Translations under genes and position numbers: made by a program
Assembly (NCBI GenBank): GCA_027257055.1
Contig: JAPVLO010000381.1
Span: 62,001 to 126,000 of the forward strand
Length of the DNA stretch: 64,000 nucleotides
Source of the DNA: Cephalopachus bancanus
Taxonomy: Eukaryota; Chordata; Mammalia; Primates; Tarsiidae
Direction of reading: 5' to 3'
Shown: positions 1-50,691 of the stretch, piece by piece
Numbering within the stretch: the stretch's first letter is position 1
Layout: each line of letters starts with the position of its first letter
Notes under the pieces: generated by a model
What the model was told of the DNA's origin: nothing
The model's input: only the letters and a program-made list of their open reading frames with translations
Database searches by the model: none

Positions 1-126
1 GATTTATTGTAGAGATGAGGTCTCGCCAGGTTGCCCAGGCGGGTCTCGAACCCGCGGGCTCAGGCAATCCACTCACCTCAGCCTCTCAAAGGCGCGGGGT
101 TACAGGCTGAGCCACCGAGCCTGGCC
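1..126 (-). mobile_element. YOUNG SINE, left arm, cut by the window edge
   Basis: Reverse strand left arm with the intact T-arm-like box at 39-55 and the CAAAGGCGCGGG variant of the YOUNG subfamily. The right arm lies outside the window. Confidence 0.9.
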
Positions 127-820
127 TCTCCTCTCCATTTTTGGTCTATAAGAAGTGTGGCTGCTGGATGAAGGGAGGGCTAACCTCTGTGGGAGAGAGA
201 CCGTCCAGGGGGCCATTCCCACATGCCTGTGTCTGAAGGGAGCCAGGGGAAGGAGGGAAACACAGGAATGGGTCGAGGAGCCCAGGGAGATAAACGGAAG
301 TAGGGGTTCGGTGACCAAGTTGAAGAGAAGAGTAGAGAGACTCTTTTTTCTTTGGGACTACAGGAGAAATTATTTCCTTTTTCTCTCAGACTGAATTCTC
401 TGCTGATGATTAGATTTGAACAGGGTTGATGGTGTCTGGTGTGTAGTAACCACAGGAATGAGTAAAAGAATGGTGCGTCCAGCTATGCTCTGAATGACTT
501 TTGCATTGAGGAATGCCATTGTCCACGGAGATGTGTCACCTCGTGATTGCCGGGGACGATTCAGTTCTTTGGCTGGCTGGCCAAGGGAGGTGTTTCTTCC
601 TTTCTCTCTCTGTGCGTGTTTACCAAATGATTCACTTCCATTCTTGAGGAGCTCGAGTGGAACTATGGTTCAGTCTTGAGTGCCTTCCTGGCTTTCCCTT
701 TCTGTGACTCCTTTGAGCTTGTTCTCTGATGTGAAGGAAAAAGTCTGACAAAATGATAACATGGAGACCTTTAACAGGCAGTGGAACTACTTTCACTTCC
801 TCTTTTAAAAAAAGCTCGTA
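127..820. other. Intron 2, no recognisable repeat
   Basis: About 700 bases of unique-looking intronic sequence. Short open frames here have no protein signature and lie in an intron. Confidence 0.6.
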
Positions 821-951
821 GACTGGGCTCCCTGGCTCAGCCTGTAATCCCAGCACTTTGGGAGGCTGAGGCTAGTGGGTTGCCTGAGCCTGCAGGTTCC
901 AGACCAGCCCAGGCAATTTGGCAAGACCTCATCTCTACAATACAATCAAAA
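821..951 (+). mobile_element. SINE left arm, joined head-on to an inverted SINE
   Basis: Plus-strand left arm running from the SINE head to the linker (CTCTACAATACAATCAAAA), where the sequence switches directly to the minus-strand right arm of another SINE. No right arm of its own. Confidence 0.85.
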
Positions 952-1655
952 TCACAGCAACCTTGACCTCCTGGGCTCAGGTGAGCCTTCTGCCTCAGCC
1001 TCCCAAGCAGCTGGGAATACAGGCACTTGCCAACACACCTGGCACATTTTTAAATTTTTTTTTTTTGTGTGTAGAGACACGGTCTTGCTGTGTTGCCCAC
1101 GCTGGTCTCAAACTCCTGAGCTCAGCCAGGTGCAGTGGCTCACGTCTGTCATCCCCGCACTTAGGGAGGCGGAGGTGGGAGGATTGCCTGAACCCATGGG
1201 TTTGAGACCAGCCTGGGCAACTGGGTGAGGCCTTGTGTCTACAATAAATAATAATAATAATACATTAGCCGAATGTGGTGGCACATGCCTGTGGTTCTGG
1301 CTTCTTGGAAGACTGAGGTGGAAGGATCACCTGAGCCCAGTAGGTTGAGGCTGCAGTGACCATGAGCATGCCACTGCACTCCAGCCTGGGTGACAGAGTG
1401 AGACTCTAACTCAAAAAATAAGAAAAAACAAAAATTCCTGAGCTCAAGCCGTACTTTTGTCTCAGCCTCCCAAAGCGCTGGGACTATACACATACATCAC
1501 CACACCCGGCTAATTTTTTATTTTTGATAGAGACAAGGTCTTGCCAAATTGCCCAGGCTGGTCTGAAACCCCTGGACTCAGGCAGTCCTCTCACCTCTGC
1601 CTCCCAAAGTGCTGGAATGACAGGCATGAGTCATTGTGCCCAGTTTGTTTGCTAT
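952..1655 (-). mobile_element. OLD SINE series, minus strand, split by a nested SINE
   Basis: Minus-strand right arm (952-1060) and left arm, interrupted at 1125-1431 by a plus-strand SINE, then continuing to about 1492 and on through a further linker and left arm to 1655. The three minus-strand arms in a row suggest fusion of more than one old copy. Confidence 0.8.
1125..1431 (+). mobile_element. MID SINE nested in an older SINE
   Basis: Complete plus-strand dimer flanked by a 15-bp target-site duplication AAACTCCTGAGCTCA (1110-1124) and the copy at 1432-1446, which differs by one base. A TAA repeat lies in the linker (about 1246-1262). The right-arm core reads GTGACCATGAGCATGCCAC. Confidence 0.9.
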
Positions 1656-1922
1656 ATTTTGAATGTATATAACATTAAGAACAAAATGGTTTTGTATATA
1701 TAACATTTGGTCTTTGTGTAGCTAGTGTAATATTTTGTACAAATAGAAATGAAAATGATGTAGAATTGTCTGAATAAACATCTAAAGATTTGTCCTTGTT
1801 AAGTATTCCTTTCTGTGTGTGTATATAATTGTTTTTCCTCAGTATTTGTATTATGAAATTTGTTTAGTAATCATTGCATTTAAAAGTTTCTAAAAGAGAG
1901 CTTTACTTTTTGTATATTTTAG

Positions 1923-41763
<39,841 letters not shown>

Positions 41764-42153
41764 CCCTCGCTCCCGGCGGCGTGCTCTGCCCGCGTTGCCG
41801 CCTGATGCGTGGGCAGGTTGCCGCCAGCCTGGAAACAGCCAGTCGCCTTACGCTCGCCGCCCATCCAGAAAGCAAGCCCCGCCCAGTCTCCCGTCGTGGG
41901 CTGTGAGAGTCGCCGTCACATCTGCTTGGCTGTGGAAAAGAAATTAAAACTAGCTGCCCGGCCATCACATCAAAATCTGGTTGCACTGGTTTTTCATTTT
42001 CTGAAGGCCTGCTAATGAAGTTATCTTTTTGTTTAAAAAAAAGACCACTGCCTTTAAAAGAAAGCATCCGTTGCAGTAAGGCACATCGTGGGATCATGTC
42101 ACAAGCCCACAATTTTTGTCATTCTGTGTTGTCATTTGAGGGTTTAATTTTGA

Positions 42154-42159
42154 AATAAA
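42154..42159 (+). promoter_or_regulatory. Proximal poly(A) signal AATAAA
   Basis: AATAAA 391 bases past the stop codon. Use here would give a short 3'UTR of about 0.4 kb. Confidence 0.6.
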
Positions 42160-42880
42160 AGATTAATTCAAAATTCAACTTTTTAGATTGCCTATTAGTT
42201 TTGGAGTTCTTTCTGTTTAAAAGTTCAACCGTTAAGTCTTATCATTGCCTCAGACAAATAAGTTAATTGATTTTTAAGGCAACCATTATTAAATTGATGA
42301 TAAAAGATGTTGCTTGCTTAGATTTGGGGAATACAGATTTTTCTTTACTAGGAAGCACACGCATTTTATTAAGAATCAGAATCCAAATCATTAGCTATTT
42401 TTGCAAAACTAGCTTATGTGATTTTTTTTTTTTTTTGCTACATTAAGGGAGTAGTTTCTGAGCTTTTCCCTTTACTGAAAACTGTTACTGGAATGTTAAT
42501 ATATACAGTGCAGAAGACACAGGATGCAGCTGAATAGAAAATCACTTGGTACATAAAAAGGAAAATCAGAAATTTAAAATGGATACAGAAGAGTACAATG
42601 GTAATATTTTTTATTTCTTATTGGAGAGTGAATTCACAGTTGATTTTTTTTTTCACTTGCTTTAAATAATGAAACACTTGTTATTACCAAACTTGTAAAA
42701 GCGTTCCATGTATTCATTGGAGGCAGAATGTATATTTTTTCCTTATAATGTAGTATACAGGAAAATAATTTATTTTCTAAGTAGAGTGTCTTAATTATTG
42801 TCATTTCTTCCCCCAAAATGTTACTTGTGTGTTTGGACTCCATTTATGGAGTCTGCGATCTAAGAAAAATTGTAAACATG

Positions 42881-42886
42881 AATAAA
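42881..42886 (+). promoter_or_regulatory. Middle poly(A) signal AATAAA
   Basis: AATAAA in AACATGAATAAATGTTCAGG, about 1.1 kb past the stop, followed by a TG/T-rich stretch (TTGCGTGGATTTTTATT) that could serve as the downstream element. Confidence 0.55.
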
Positions 42887-44275
42887 TGTTCAGGACACAT
42901 ACATCACAGTTCCAGCTCCTTGCGTGGATTTTTATTAGGTAGGTAACACAGGTAATACACAGTAGAATACATTTCAGGGGCAGAGTTATTCAGATTATTT
43001 TTTATTAATATTTTTAGCAATTTATTATTTAAAGGGGTGCCAGATACAGCATCCTTTTGTTGTTTTAAAAGTTTTTTTTTAAGAAAAGGGACCTAAAAAG
43101 TAACCATGAGCATCTAAATTACTTACACATCTTCAATCTTAGCAAAATTTAATTTTAGAGAAATTATGTACTATTAAATTTAGAAGGTTTTAAAATTTGT
43201 AGACCTTTAATAGTCTTTTTGTTTTTCCTTTTGGATGCTACATTTCATTATAAATTTAATTTTTCCCAAGTTTCTGGCCATGAACTCTTTCCTTCAAATA
43301 ACTTGTCTGAAAGCAATGAAAACCTCAAAGGAAAATGTTTATGTAAATCCACGTTTGTTTAAGAGGTATATATGTTCTCTAAACCTGAAATTTGTTTTAA
43401 AGCAGAAAGTAGTTCTCACTTTAAATCATAAACTTGCGTGTAAGTGGTGCTGTTTTCCTTAGGACATTAATTCTCAAATTTTAGAATGTGGAGTAATCAC
43501 AATTCTAGGAGGTTTGTTTAAAATGCACATTACTTGGCCACCTCAAAATTCTGTTGGGCCTTTGGCCCCCATTTTGAGAAACACTTTCTTCACGTTACTC
43601 TTTGCTTTTGTCCGGCAGTTAAATGTTAGACAGACCATCCTTCGCCCCTGGGTTTAAGATCAGAATCCATGATGAAACACTTTGAGAAAGCGTAGGCAGT
43701 GAGCTGTGACTCACAATTGCAAACAGATTTTGAATGAATGAAGATATTTAAGTTAATTATCTTCCCGGCCCCCCTATAGAATTTATCGATAGTTTCTACC
43801 AGTAATGTACAAAAAGATGAGCATTTTTCTATGATGAGATTTTAACCATTATTCAGGGTGGTGTTTTGGTTCTAAACCTTTTTTCAACTAATAAGATTTC
43901 TGTATATATTTTATTCAGAAATACATTATAAATATGTTTTTAGTTGTGTTTTCTTTTTTGTAGCCTTTAAAGTGCCGTGCCAATTGTTTTTATATTATAT
44001 AGAGGTTCTCTCAAAATACTCACCAGGGGACTAGGTAGTGGACAGTCAGAATGGTTGGAATTTTAGTGTTCTGAGAAAAATTTTATTTTGCATAAGCACG
44101 TGGTCAGATCATTTTACGCATATGCAACCCAGATTGGACACCAGGTATTATGCTTGTTCGGTACCAGCTCATTTACTTTATAAATTTGTCTTGCTTTTTG
44201 TCATGTAGAATACTGCCTTGATCATTGTAATGTAGTCTGTATTTGTGTACCTTTTTTTTTACTTTAAATTTTTTA

Positions 44276-44281
44276 AATAAA
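44276..44281 (+). promoter_or_regulatory. Distal poly(A) signal AATAAA
   Basis: AATAAA about 2.5 kb past the stop, at the position expected for the long PRKCI transcript. SINEs resume about 230 bases downstream. Best candidate for the gene end. Confidence 0.65.
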
Positions 44282-44512
44282 ATGTTTACTGCTCATCAAG
44301 AGTGGACCATTTTTAATATGTAGCATATCAGAAATTTGTATAAGAACGTAGATATATCAAAATTTGTTCAAGAAAAGTGAAGGTTTTAGGGTTTGAAGTT
44401 TTGCTGTACATGAAGGGGCATTCTGGTAGTACTGATGCTGTAGTGTTTGCATTTATTAATGTAGATGTGAGTAAAAATCATAAATTAAAACATTCTACGC
44501 TTTTTTTTCTTT

Positions 44513-45126
44513 TAAGCAATAGGATATTGCTCTGTCAACCAGGCCAGAGGGCAGTGGCACAGTCAAAGCTCACTGTAACCTCAAACTCCTGGGCTCAAGT
44601 GATCCTCCCTTCTCAGCCTCCCAATTGCTGGGAATACGGGCACGCACCACCATGCCTTGCTAGTTTTTTTGGTTTTGGGGGGTTTTTTTGAGTCAGAGTC
44701 TCACTCTGTTCCCAGACTAGAGTGCAGTGGCACGCTCCTGGCCACCGCAGCCTCGACCTGCTGGGCTCCGGCGATCCTTCCGCCTCAGCCTTCTAAGTAA
44801 CCAGAACTACAGGCCCACGCCCGGCTAGTTTTTGATCTGTTGTAGAGAGGAGGTCTCGTTAAGGTGCCCTGGGCGGGTCTCGAACCTGCAGGCTCAGGCA
44901 GTCCACTCGCCTCGGCCTCCCAAAGTGCTGGGATTAAAGGCTGAGCCCGGCCACCTTGCTAGAAGGCCACCGAGTCCGGCCATCTTGCTAGTTTTAAAAT
45001 TTTTTTGTAGAGGCATGGGCTCTGTACGTTGCCCAGGCTGGTCTTGAACTCCTGGTCTCTGGCAGCCCTTTCACCTCAGACTCCCAGAGTGCTGGGATTA
45101 TAGATGGAAGCCACCACACCACCTGG
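44513..45126 (-). mobile_element. OLD SINE, minus strand, split in its linker
   Basis: Right arm 44513-44667 (AluJ-like core GTCAAAGCTCACTGTAACC) and left arm 44992-45126, with a younger SINE between. Confidence 0.83.
44668..44991 (-). mobile_element. MID SINE nested, with repeated target piece
   Basis: Reverse dimer inserted in the linker of the OLD element. CTTGCTAG occurs upstream (44656-44663) and twice at the downstream side (about 44954-44961 and 44984-44991), with a duplicated head end (GGCTGAGCCCGGCCACC / GGCCACCGAGTCCGGCCA). Confidence 0.82.
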
Positions 45127-45747
45127 CCCCTGATTTTCTCTTGATTGGTCAGAGAGCAAGGTTTTAATATACTTGTCTCTGTTTATTAAACAAAACCAGC
45201 AAAGTCTGAGCTCCTGTGTCTCCCTATTAATTTTGCCCTCATTTCAACTTTTATTTAAAAGGAGTTACAGCCAGTACTAAGAAAGTGCTTTTCAGGCTAC
45301 TCCCTGTATCACATCATAATTTTCTTCTTTTCTGTGAGTTAGTAAAATCCCAAATCAGAGCACAAAAAGGAAATCGAAGCTTTATCGAAATTTTGCATTA
45401 AGCCATTCAGTTACTGGGATAACCAGCTTCTCCCTGAAGGGCGAAGCCAGTCTGCAGCCCTTGAAATTCAACAGCTTGATTTCTGGACAACACCCAGCGG
45501 TGAGTCATTAGTGATTAGTGAGAGTCTGATGGTCTTTTGTAGGCTTGTTCTCCTCTGCTCTGGGATTTAAGGGATCAGTTGAGACCCAGATCGTCTGCTT
45601 AGTGTGTATCCATGGCTTGTTACTGCAGTATATACTGGAATTTGCTGTACACTGTGCTAAATAAGGCTAAAAAAAGAACCTCTGTCCTTGACATTCAGCA
45701 GAGAATAGACATACTGAGACCATCCATCACCGCTGGGTATAAGATCA
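45127..45747. other. Intergenic, unassigned
   Basis: About 620 bases; possibly an old DNA transposon remnant near 45355-45540, but I cannot name it. Confidence 0.4.
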
Positions 45748-45833
45748 GAATAAGTCTCACTCTGTCACCCAGGCCGGAGTGCAGTGGAATGCTCATGGCC
45801 ACCGCAGCCTCGACCTGCTGGGCTCAGGCGATA
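45748..45833 (-). mobile_element. SINE right-arm fragment, minus strand
   Basis: Only the 3' 85 bases of a MID/YOUNG element (AGTCTCACTCTGTCACCC to CTGGGCTCAGGCGA). Confidence 0.85.
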
Positions 45834-46397
45834 TTGTAACGGAGAAGCGGAAATTACAAGTACTAAAGAATTAAGTGACTGTTCAGTGTGATCTTTTACA
45901 GGATATCTGAAAGTTAGAAACCATACTGCATGCAGTCAATAGGCTCGAGAAAGTTGTGTTTTCGTGGCCGTTCAGCTTATCAGAAGCACATTCTAATCGT
46001 TTAAGAAAGAGCCTACTGAAAGGCTCTAGCAAAGTCCTTAAAAAATTAGATACTTGTTTATTCCATAAAAGGGAAGTGCTGCGTGATTTCGAGAGGTCGT
46101 GCCACGTAACCAGATTTGAAACTTGCAAGATATTAACTCTGTAACGTGGGTGGCTACACTTGGTGACTTTTTACATTATTCGTCATGTATTTAGGAATAA
46201 GATCACGTGAAGGTTAAATGCAGACATCTAACATTTCATGGCCTTTGACAGACACTTTTTGGAATACAATTTTCTTCTAGGTACTGGATTTTTATTGAAA
46301 ACTGAGGTTTTTAAATGTAAGGGTCATGAAAGAATGCATTTTTGAACGATTTGACTCAAGTTTACCCACTTGGAAACTACTAACTTTCTGGGGAGTT
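45834..46397. other. Intergenic, no recognisable repeat
   Basis: Unique-looking; nothing recognised. Confidence 0.5.
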
Positions 46398-46665
46398 TTG
46401 TTTTTGTTTTTTGAGTTAGATTCTCTGTCACCCAGGCTGGAGTGCAGTGGCATGCTCACAGCCACTGCCGCCTCGGACTGTTGGGCTCAGGCGATGCTTC
46501 CAGCTCAGCCTTCCAAATAGCTGGAACTACTTTTTCTTTTCTTTTCTTTTCTTTTTGTGGAGAGGAGATCTTACCTGGTGTCCAGGCTGGTCTCGAACCC
46601 CTGAGCTCAGGCAATCCTCTCACCTGTGTCTCTAGGATGATAGACAGGAGCCACCACACCCAGCT
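46398..46665 (-). mobile_element. MID SINE, minus strand, with TTTTC expansion
   Basis: Reverse dimer whose linker region is replaced by a (TTTTC)n run (about 46531-46556); the right-arm head end is missing. Confidence 0.85.
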
Positions 46666-47049
46666 GAACTGTTAACTTTCTCATCGGGAAATTTGAACCA
46701 AGGTACCAAACATTTGATATCTTGCTACATTATTCATACATTTTTATGAGACTGACACGCTGCCTACTGTGCTAAGAAGACACCAACTATGCATACATTT
46801 TTAGGTTTTAAATTTTAATTCATGTATTTACTGGAGATTTTACAATGTGCCTAGCACTATGTTGATTCTGTAGGATTTGGAAAAGTGACATTTCAAGGCT
46901 TTTTTTGTGATATAAGAAGTAAATGCATTCCAGAGAAGTTTAAGTTAAAAAGTCTGTGTGTATATTACTCCTTTCAGTAGGAGATATTTCCCATGATTAA
47001 GATAAAAAGGCTCTTGTAAGTCTGTCACACTCAGTGATCTGTCACAGAA
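46666..47049. other. Intergenic, unassigned
   Basis: The ACAATGTGCCTAGCACTATG phrase at 46840 suggests an old MIR/L2-type piece, otherwise unique. Confidence 0.4.
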
Positions 47050-47098
47050 ACAAAGAACTGAGTACCACATGTTCTCACTCATAAGCGGACCTTGAACA
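47050..47098 (+). mobile_element. Short LINE-1 3' fragment
   Basis: GAGTACCACATGTTCTCACTC and ATAAGCGGACCTTGAAC match the conserved LINE-1 region before the 3'UTR. Under 50 bases remain. Confidence 0.7.
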
Positions 47099-47130
47099 GT
47101 TATCATGATGCTTTATTTTTTATTTTACTT

Positions 47131-47415
47131 TTTATTTTTTTTAGTTGGAGTTTCACTCTGGCACCCAGGTTGGCGTAGTGGCATGCTCACAGCTACCGCA
47201 GCCTCGGCCTGCTGGGCGCCGGCGACCCTTCCGCCTCAGCCTTCCAAGGAGCTGGAGCTACAGGCGCGCGCTACCACGCCCGGCTGATTTTTTGTTTTAT
47301 CGTAGAGATGAGGTCTCGCCAAGTTGCCCAGGCGGGTCTTGAACCCGCGGGCTCAGGCAGTCCACTCGCCTCGGCCTCCCAGAGTGCCGGGATTAAAGGC
47401 TGAGCCAACAAGCCT
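47131..47415 (-). mobile_element. YOUNG SINE, minus strand, joined to an inverted right arm
   Basis: Reverse dimer with the T-arm stem (47332-47348; loop TTCAAGA). Its head end AAGCCTAGC runs straight into a plus-strand right arm. Confidence 0.9.
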
Positions 47416-47573
47416 AGCCGGGCGTGGCAGCGCCTGCCTGTAGTTCCAGCTACCTGGAAGGCCGAGGCGGAAGGATCGCCGGAGCCCAGCAGGCCGAGGC
47501 TGCGGTAGCTGTGGGCATGCCGCTGCACTCCAGCCTGGGTGCCAGAGTGAGATTCCGACTCAAAGACAACCAA
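47416..47573 (+). mobile_element. Right-arm-only SINE, head-to-head with a reverse SINE
   Basis: Starts CGGGCGTGGCAGCG at the arm boundary and ends GATTCCGACTC plus tail. Core GTAGCTGTGGGCATGCCGC. The join shares TAGCCGGGC-like bases with both partners. Confidence 0.88.
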
Positions 47574-48110
47574 AAAATTCTCCCCAGGGGCGAGGTCAGG
47601 GAGAGCCAATAGCCTGTGTGGCTCTGTCTCCGAATGGTGACTCTGCCTGGCTCACCACCACCAGGGGTCAGTCTCGCCGCAACGAAGGGCAGAGTCTCAG
47701 CACCTTGCTCTCCCTCCAGGCCCCGTACCAAGGGGTTCCAGGATGCCGTCAGAGTTGATCATGTGTATTTGTACTTTACCGAATGATTAAAAGTTCATGT
47801 GTCATTTGAGTTGCTCTTCAGAAATCCTGATATCCTCTCTGGGAGCCTGGCAAGTTTGCCTTCGTTCAGCGTTCTGGATGGCAGGCCTTCCATATTGATT
47901 CAGCACAGATGAGGGTCTGCTGTGTACCAGGCACGATCGTGCCTTGTTTCATCCAGGAAGAATACTTCTAGTTGGAAATGAAATCAGGGCTGATTTTGGT
48001 CATTAAAACAAAAAGTCCAATTAACACGAAGCCCAAGAAATTGTCCACTGCCTTTAGTTATGAACCTTCTGTGCCAAATACCACACGGCATTAAAATCAT
48101 GTCATTCACA
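47574..48110. other. Intergenic, unassigned
   Basis: GTGTACCAGGCACGATCGTGCC at 47922 hints at an old MIR/L2-type repeat; no gene. Confidence 0.4.
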
Positions 48111-48365
48111 GACTTTTTTTTTAGTTGGAATCTCGCTCAGTTGCAGGCTGGGGTGCCAAGGCACATTCGTGGTGACTCCAGCGTCGACCTGCTGGGCTCT
48201 GGCGATCCTTCTGCCTTCGTCTCCCAAATGGCCGGAGCGACAGGTGTGTGCTGCCACACCCGGCGAATTTTTGATTTATTGTAGATCGCCAAGTTGCCTG
48301 GGCTGGTCTCCGAACCTGCGGGCTGCCAAAGTGCTGGATGACAGACTGAGCCACCGAGGCCGGCT
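48111..48365 (-). mobile_element. SINE, minus strand, with small deletions
   Basis: Reverse dimer missing parts of the left arm (TTGTAGATCGCCAAGTTG and GGGCTGCCAAAGTGC joins). Confidence 0.87.
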
Positions 48366-48466
48366 GTCCTTCACAGATTTAACCCAAGAATGTTCACGCA
48401 CACCTCGTTCATTAAAACATGACTTCAGCCGTGTTTCCACTAGATTGCTCTTTTACAAACACAAAA

Positions 48467-48598
48467 CTTTTTTAAAGTCAGGGTCTCACCCCGTCCCAGA
48501 CTGGAGCGCAGTGGCGCAGTCACAGCTCACTGCAGCCTTGACCTCCTGGGTTCAAGTCATCCACCTCAGTCTCCTGCGTAGCTGGACTACAGGCCTGG
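48467..48598 (-). mobile_element. OLD SINE right arm, minus strand
   Basis: Right monomer only (GTCACAGCTCACTGCAGCC), ending at GGACTACAGG. Confidence 0.8.
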
Positions 48599-49021
48599 TG
48601 TTTTTAACTTTCTTGGTTTTCTGTGGTGCCGAGGAAGTTGACTTTCCCAAAGGAAGTGACTCTTCACGTTAGGTCCACTCGGGGGGAAATATTCTGGGGC
48701 TACAATGGCTGACCCGGGCGAGGCACGCGGTAAACATTTGGCACATGTCTCGTTTAATCTGACCATCCTCTGATGACGTTTCCCACCCCAGGCCTACTGA
48801 GCTGAAATCTTTGTTAGGTAGGACCTGGGACTCGCATCTCGGGCCAGTCTCCAGCTAAATGCTGAGAACCCCTGGCCGGCGCTCGTGCGTTCCATCTCCC
48901 ACTCAGTGGATGCAGAGGAATGAAGGGTGAACGGAACTTAAGTCACTCGTGGTCTGTCGGGTACCGTGTCCCTTGCTTCTCAAGACAGCACGTATAACAT
49001 TTGCCATGAAACGTCAGTCTC
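48599..49021. other. Intergenic, no recognisable repeat
   Basis: Mixed composition; nothing recognised. Confidence 0.5.
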
Positions 49022-49300
49022 GGCCAGGCTCACACCTGTCATCCCAGCACTTTGGGTGGCTGAGGCGGGAGGACTACTTGAGCCCAGGAGTTTGAGACCA
49101 GCCTGGGCAGTACAGTGAGAACTTGTCTCCACAAAGCAGAGGGCCTTTTGAACGACTCAGGCATGATGGCACGCGCCTGTAGTCCCAGCCCCTCAGGAAG
49201 AAGAGGCGGAGGGATCACAGGAGCCCAAGAGATCGAGGCTGTGGTGAGCTGTGATCATGCTACTGCACTCCGCCTGGGTGACAGAGTGAGACTCCAACTC
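49022..49300 (+). mobile_element. OLD AluJ-like SINE
   Basis: Plus dimer with core GTGAGCTGTGATCATGCTAC; its tail is the insertion site of the next element. Confidence 0.87.
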
Positions 49301-49315
49301 AAAAAATTAAAATGT

Positions 49316-49469
49316 TTAGCCGGGCGTGGTAGCGCGCGCCTGTAGCTCCAGCTCCTTGGAAGGCTGAGGCGGAAGGGTCGCCGGAGCCCAGCGGGTCGAG
49401 GCTGCGGTGGCCGGGAGCGGCCGCTGCACTCCAGTCTGGGCGACGGAGTGAGACTCCGACTCAAAAACT
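49316..49469 (+). mobile_element. Right-arm-only YOUNG SINE insertion
   Basis: Starts TAGCCGGGCGTGGTAGCG at the arm boundary; hairpin one base off (GTGGCCGGGAGCGGCCGC). Perfect 15-bp duplication AAAAAATTAAAATGT (49301-49315, 49470-49484). It inserted into the tail of the OLD SINE. Confidence 0.92.
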
Positions 49470-49510
49470 AAAAAATTAAAATGTCAAGTCTCCCTCTAAG
49501 AAAGTGTGCA

Positions 49511-49537
49511 TACACACACACACACACACGCACACAC
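49511..49537. repeat. (CA)n microsatellite
   Basis: About 13 CA units with one CG interruption. Confidence 0.9.
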
Positions 49538-49728
49538 AGCTAGTGTTCTGGTTTTCAAACTGTCTTGCTTCCTCCTTGGCTCCGATCTCTGCGTGTTGAA
49601 GGCCCCGGTCCCTTCTCTGCAGCCGTCTACACTGGCCCCACCTGCCAGCCTTTTCTGGATGCTGCACTCGTTCTTTCAATGGTTTCAGCCTCTGGTGTCA
49701 CAGGCCCACGAGATCCACTCTTTCAAGG

Positions 49729-50012
49729 CCGGGCGTGGTGGCTTGCGCCTATAATCCCGGCACTTTAGAGGCCGAGGTGAGAGGATTACCTGAGCCCACA
49801 GGTTCAAGACCAGCTCGGGCAACGTGGTGAGACCTCATTTTGACGACACATCAAAAAACTAGCCAGGCGTGATGGCACATACCTGTAGTTCCGGCAACTT
49901 GGAGGGCTGAGGCGGAAGGATCGCCGGAGCCCAGCAGGTCTGCGGTGCGAGGCTGCGGTGGCCGGGAGCGTGCCACAGCACTGCAGCCGGGGCGATGGAG
50001 TGAGACGACGCC
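49729..50012 (+). mobile_element. MID SINE
   Basis: Plus dimer; part of the right arm is duplicated (GCAGGTCTGCGGTGCGAGGC); core GTGGCCGGGAGCGTGCCAC, a step between MID and YOUNG. Confidence 0.88.
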
Positions 50013-50691
50013 GCCCTTTCTCGGACAGCCCGGGCCCCTTGCTTGGAAGCCCTCGGAACGGTGTGCAAGCCCATTCTAAACTGCTCCTAGCTACAACATA
50101 GTCCTGGGGCTGCGGGCTCTTGGGAAGCCAGGGTGCCCCGAAAACACACACACAGCTGCTGGGTTAGACCTCGTAGACACCCCGGGGCCGTCACGCCCGA
50201 GTGTCGCTCGTCTGGCGGTCCTCCAAGACCTGCCTCGCAGACTCTCATTCCCTGTCCTGCCCTTCCCCAAACCCGCCTCCTCTCTTCTCCCCTCCTGACA
50301 TCTCGCCCGGCAAGTGGGCATGTGTGTTCTCAGCCTGTTCGTTGCACTTTCTCTCCCCTTCGGCCTGTCCCCCGAGGACGGGGCTTTTCCTGCCACCCTC
50401 TCCAGTGGAGGCCACTCCCCCTCCGCACGTGTCAAGGGCTGAGCATTCTGGTTCCTCCATGCCGCGTGCACACAACTGCTCCTCCGCCCCGGGTGAAACA
50501 CTCGCTTCTTTGGGGTTCACACCACGGGCTCTGGTTCTTGGTCACACACTGCAGTGTGGCTTACCGAATCCGATTTGAGGAAGATTTGGCGGCGGGCTCC
50601 CTGGCTGCGCTGCCCTGAGGCCCAAGGGTCCCGCAGCCGGTCAAGCACACATCCCGTCCTTTCTTCCCTTTCATTTCGTTTTTGATGTCTT
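50013..50691. other. Intergenic GC-rich tract
   Basis: C-rich with overlapping open frames on both strands; no domain, no splice pattern. May be old repeat; not a gene that I can support. Confidence 0.45.

Larger units (their letters stand above)
41764..44300 (+). other. PRKCI: PRKCI 3' untranslated region
   Basis: About 2.5 kb of AT-rich sequence free of SINEs, in contrast to the introns and downstream DNA, which suggests purifying pressure on the UTR. Three AATAAA signals divide it. The right boundary is inferred as about 20 bases past the last signal. The length is near the long human 3'UTR as I recall it. No open frame of interest. Confidence 0.8.
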
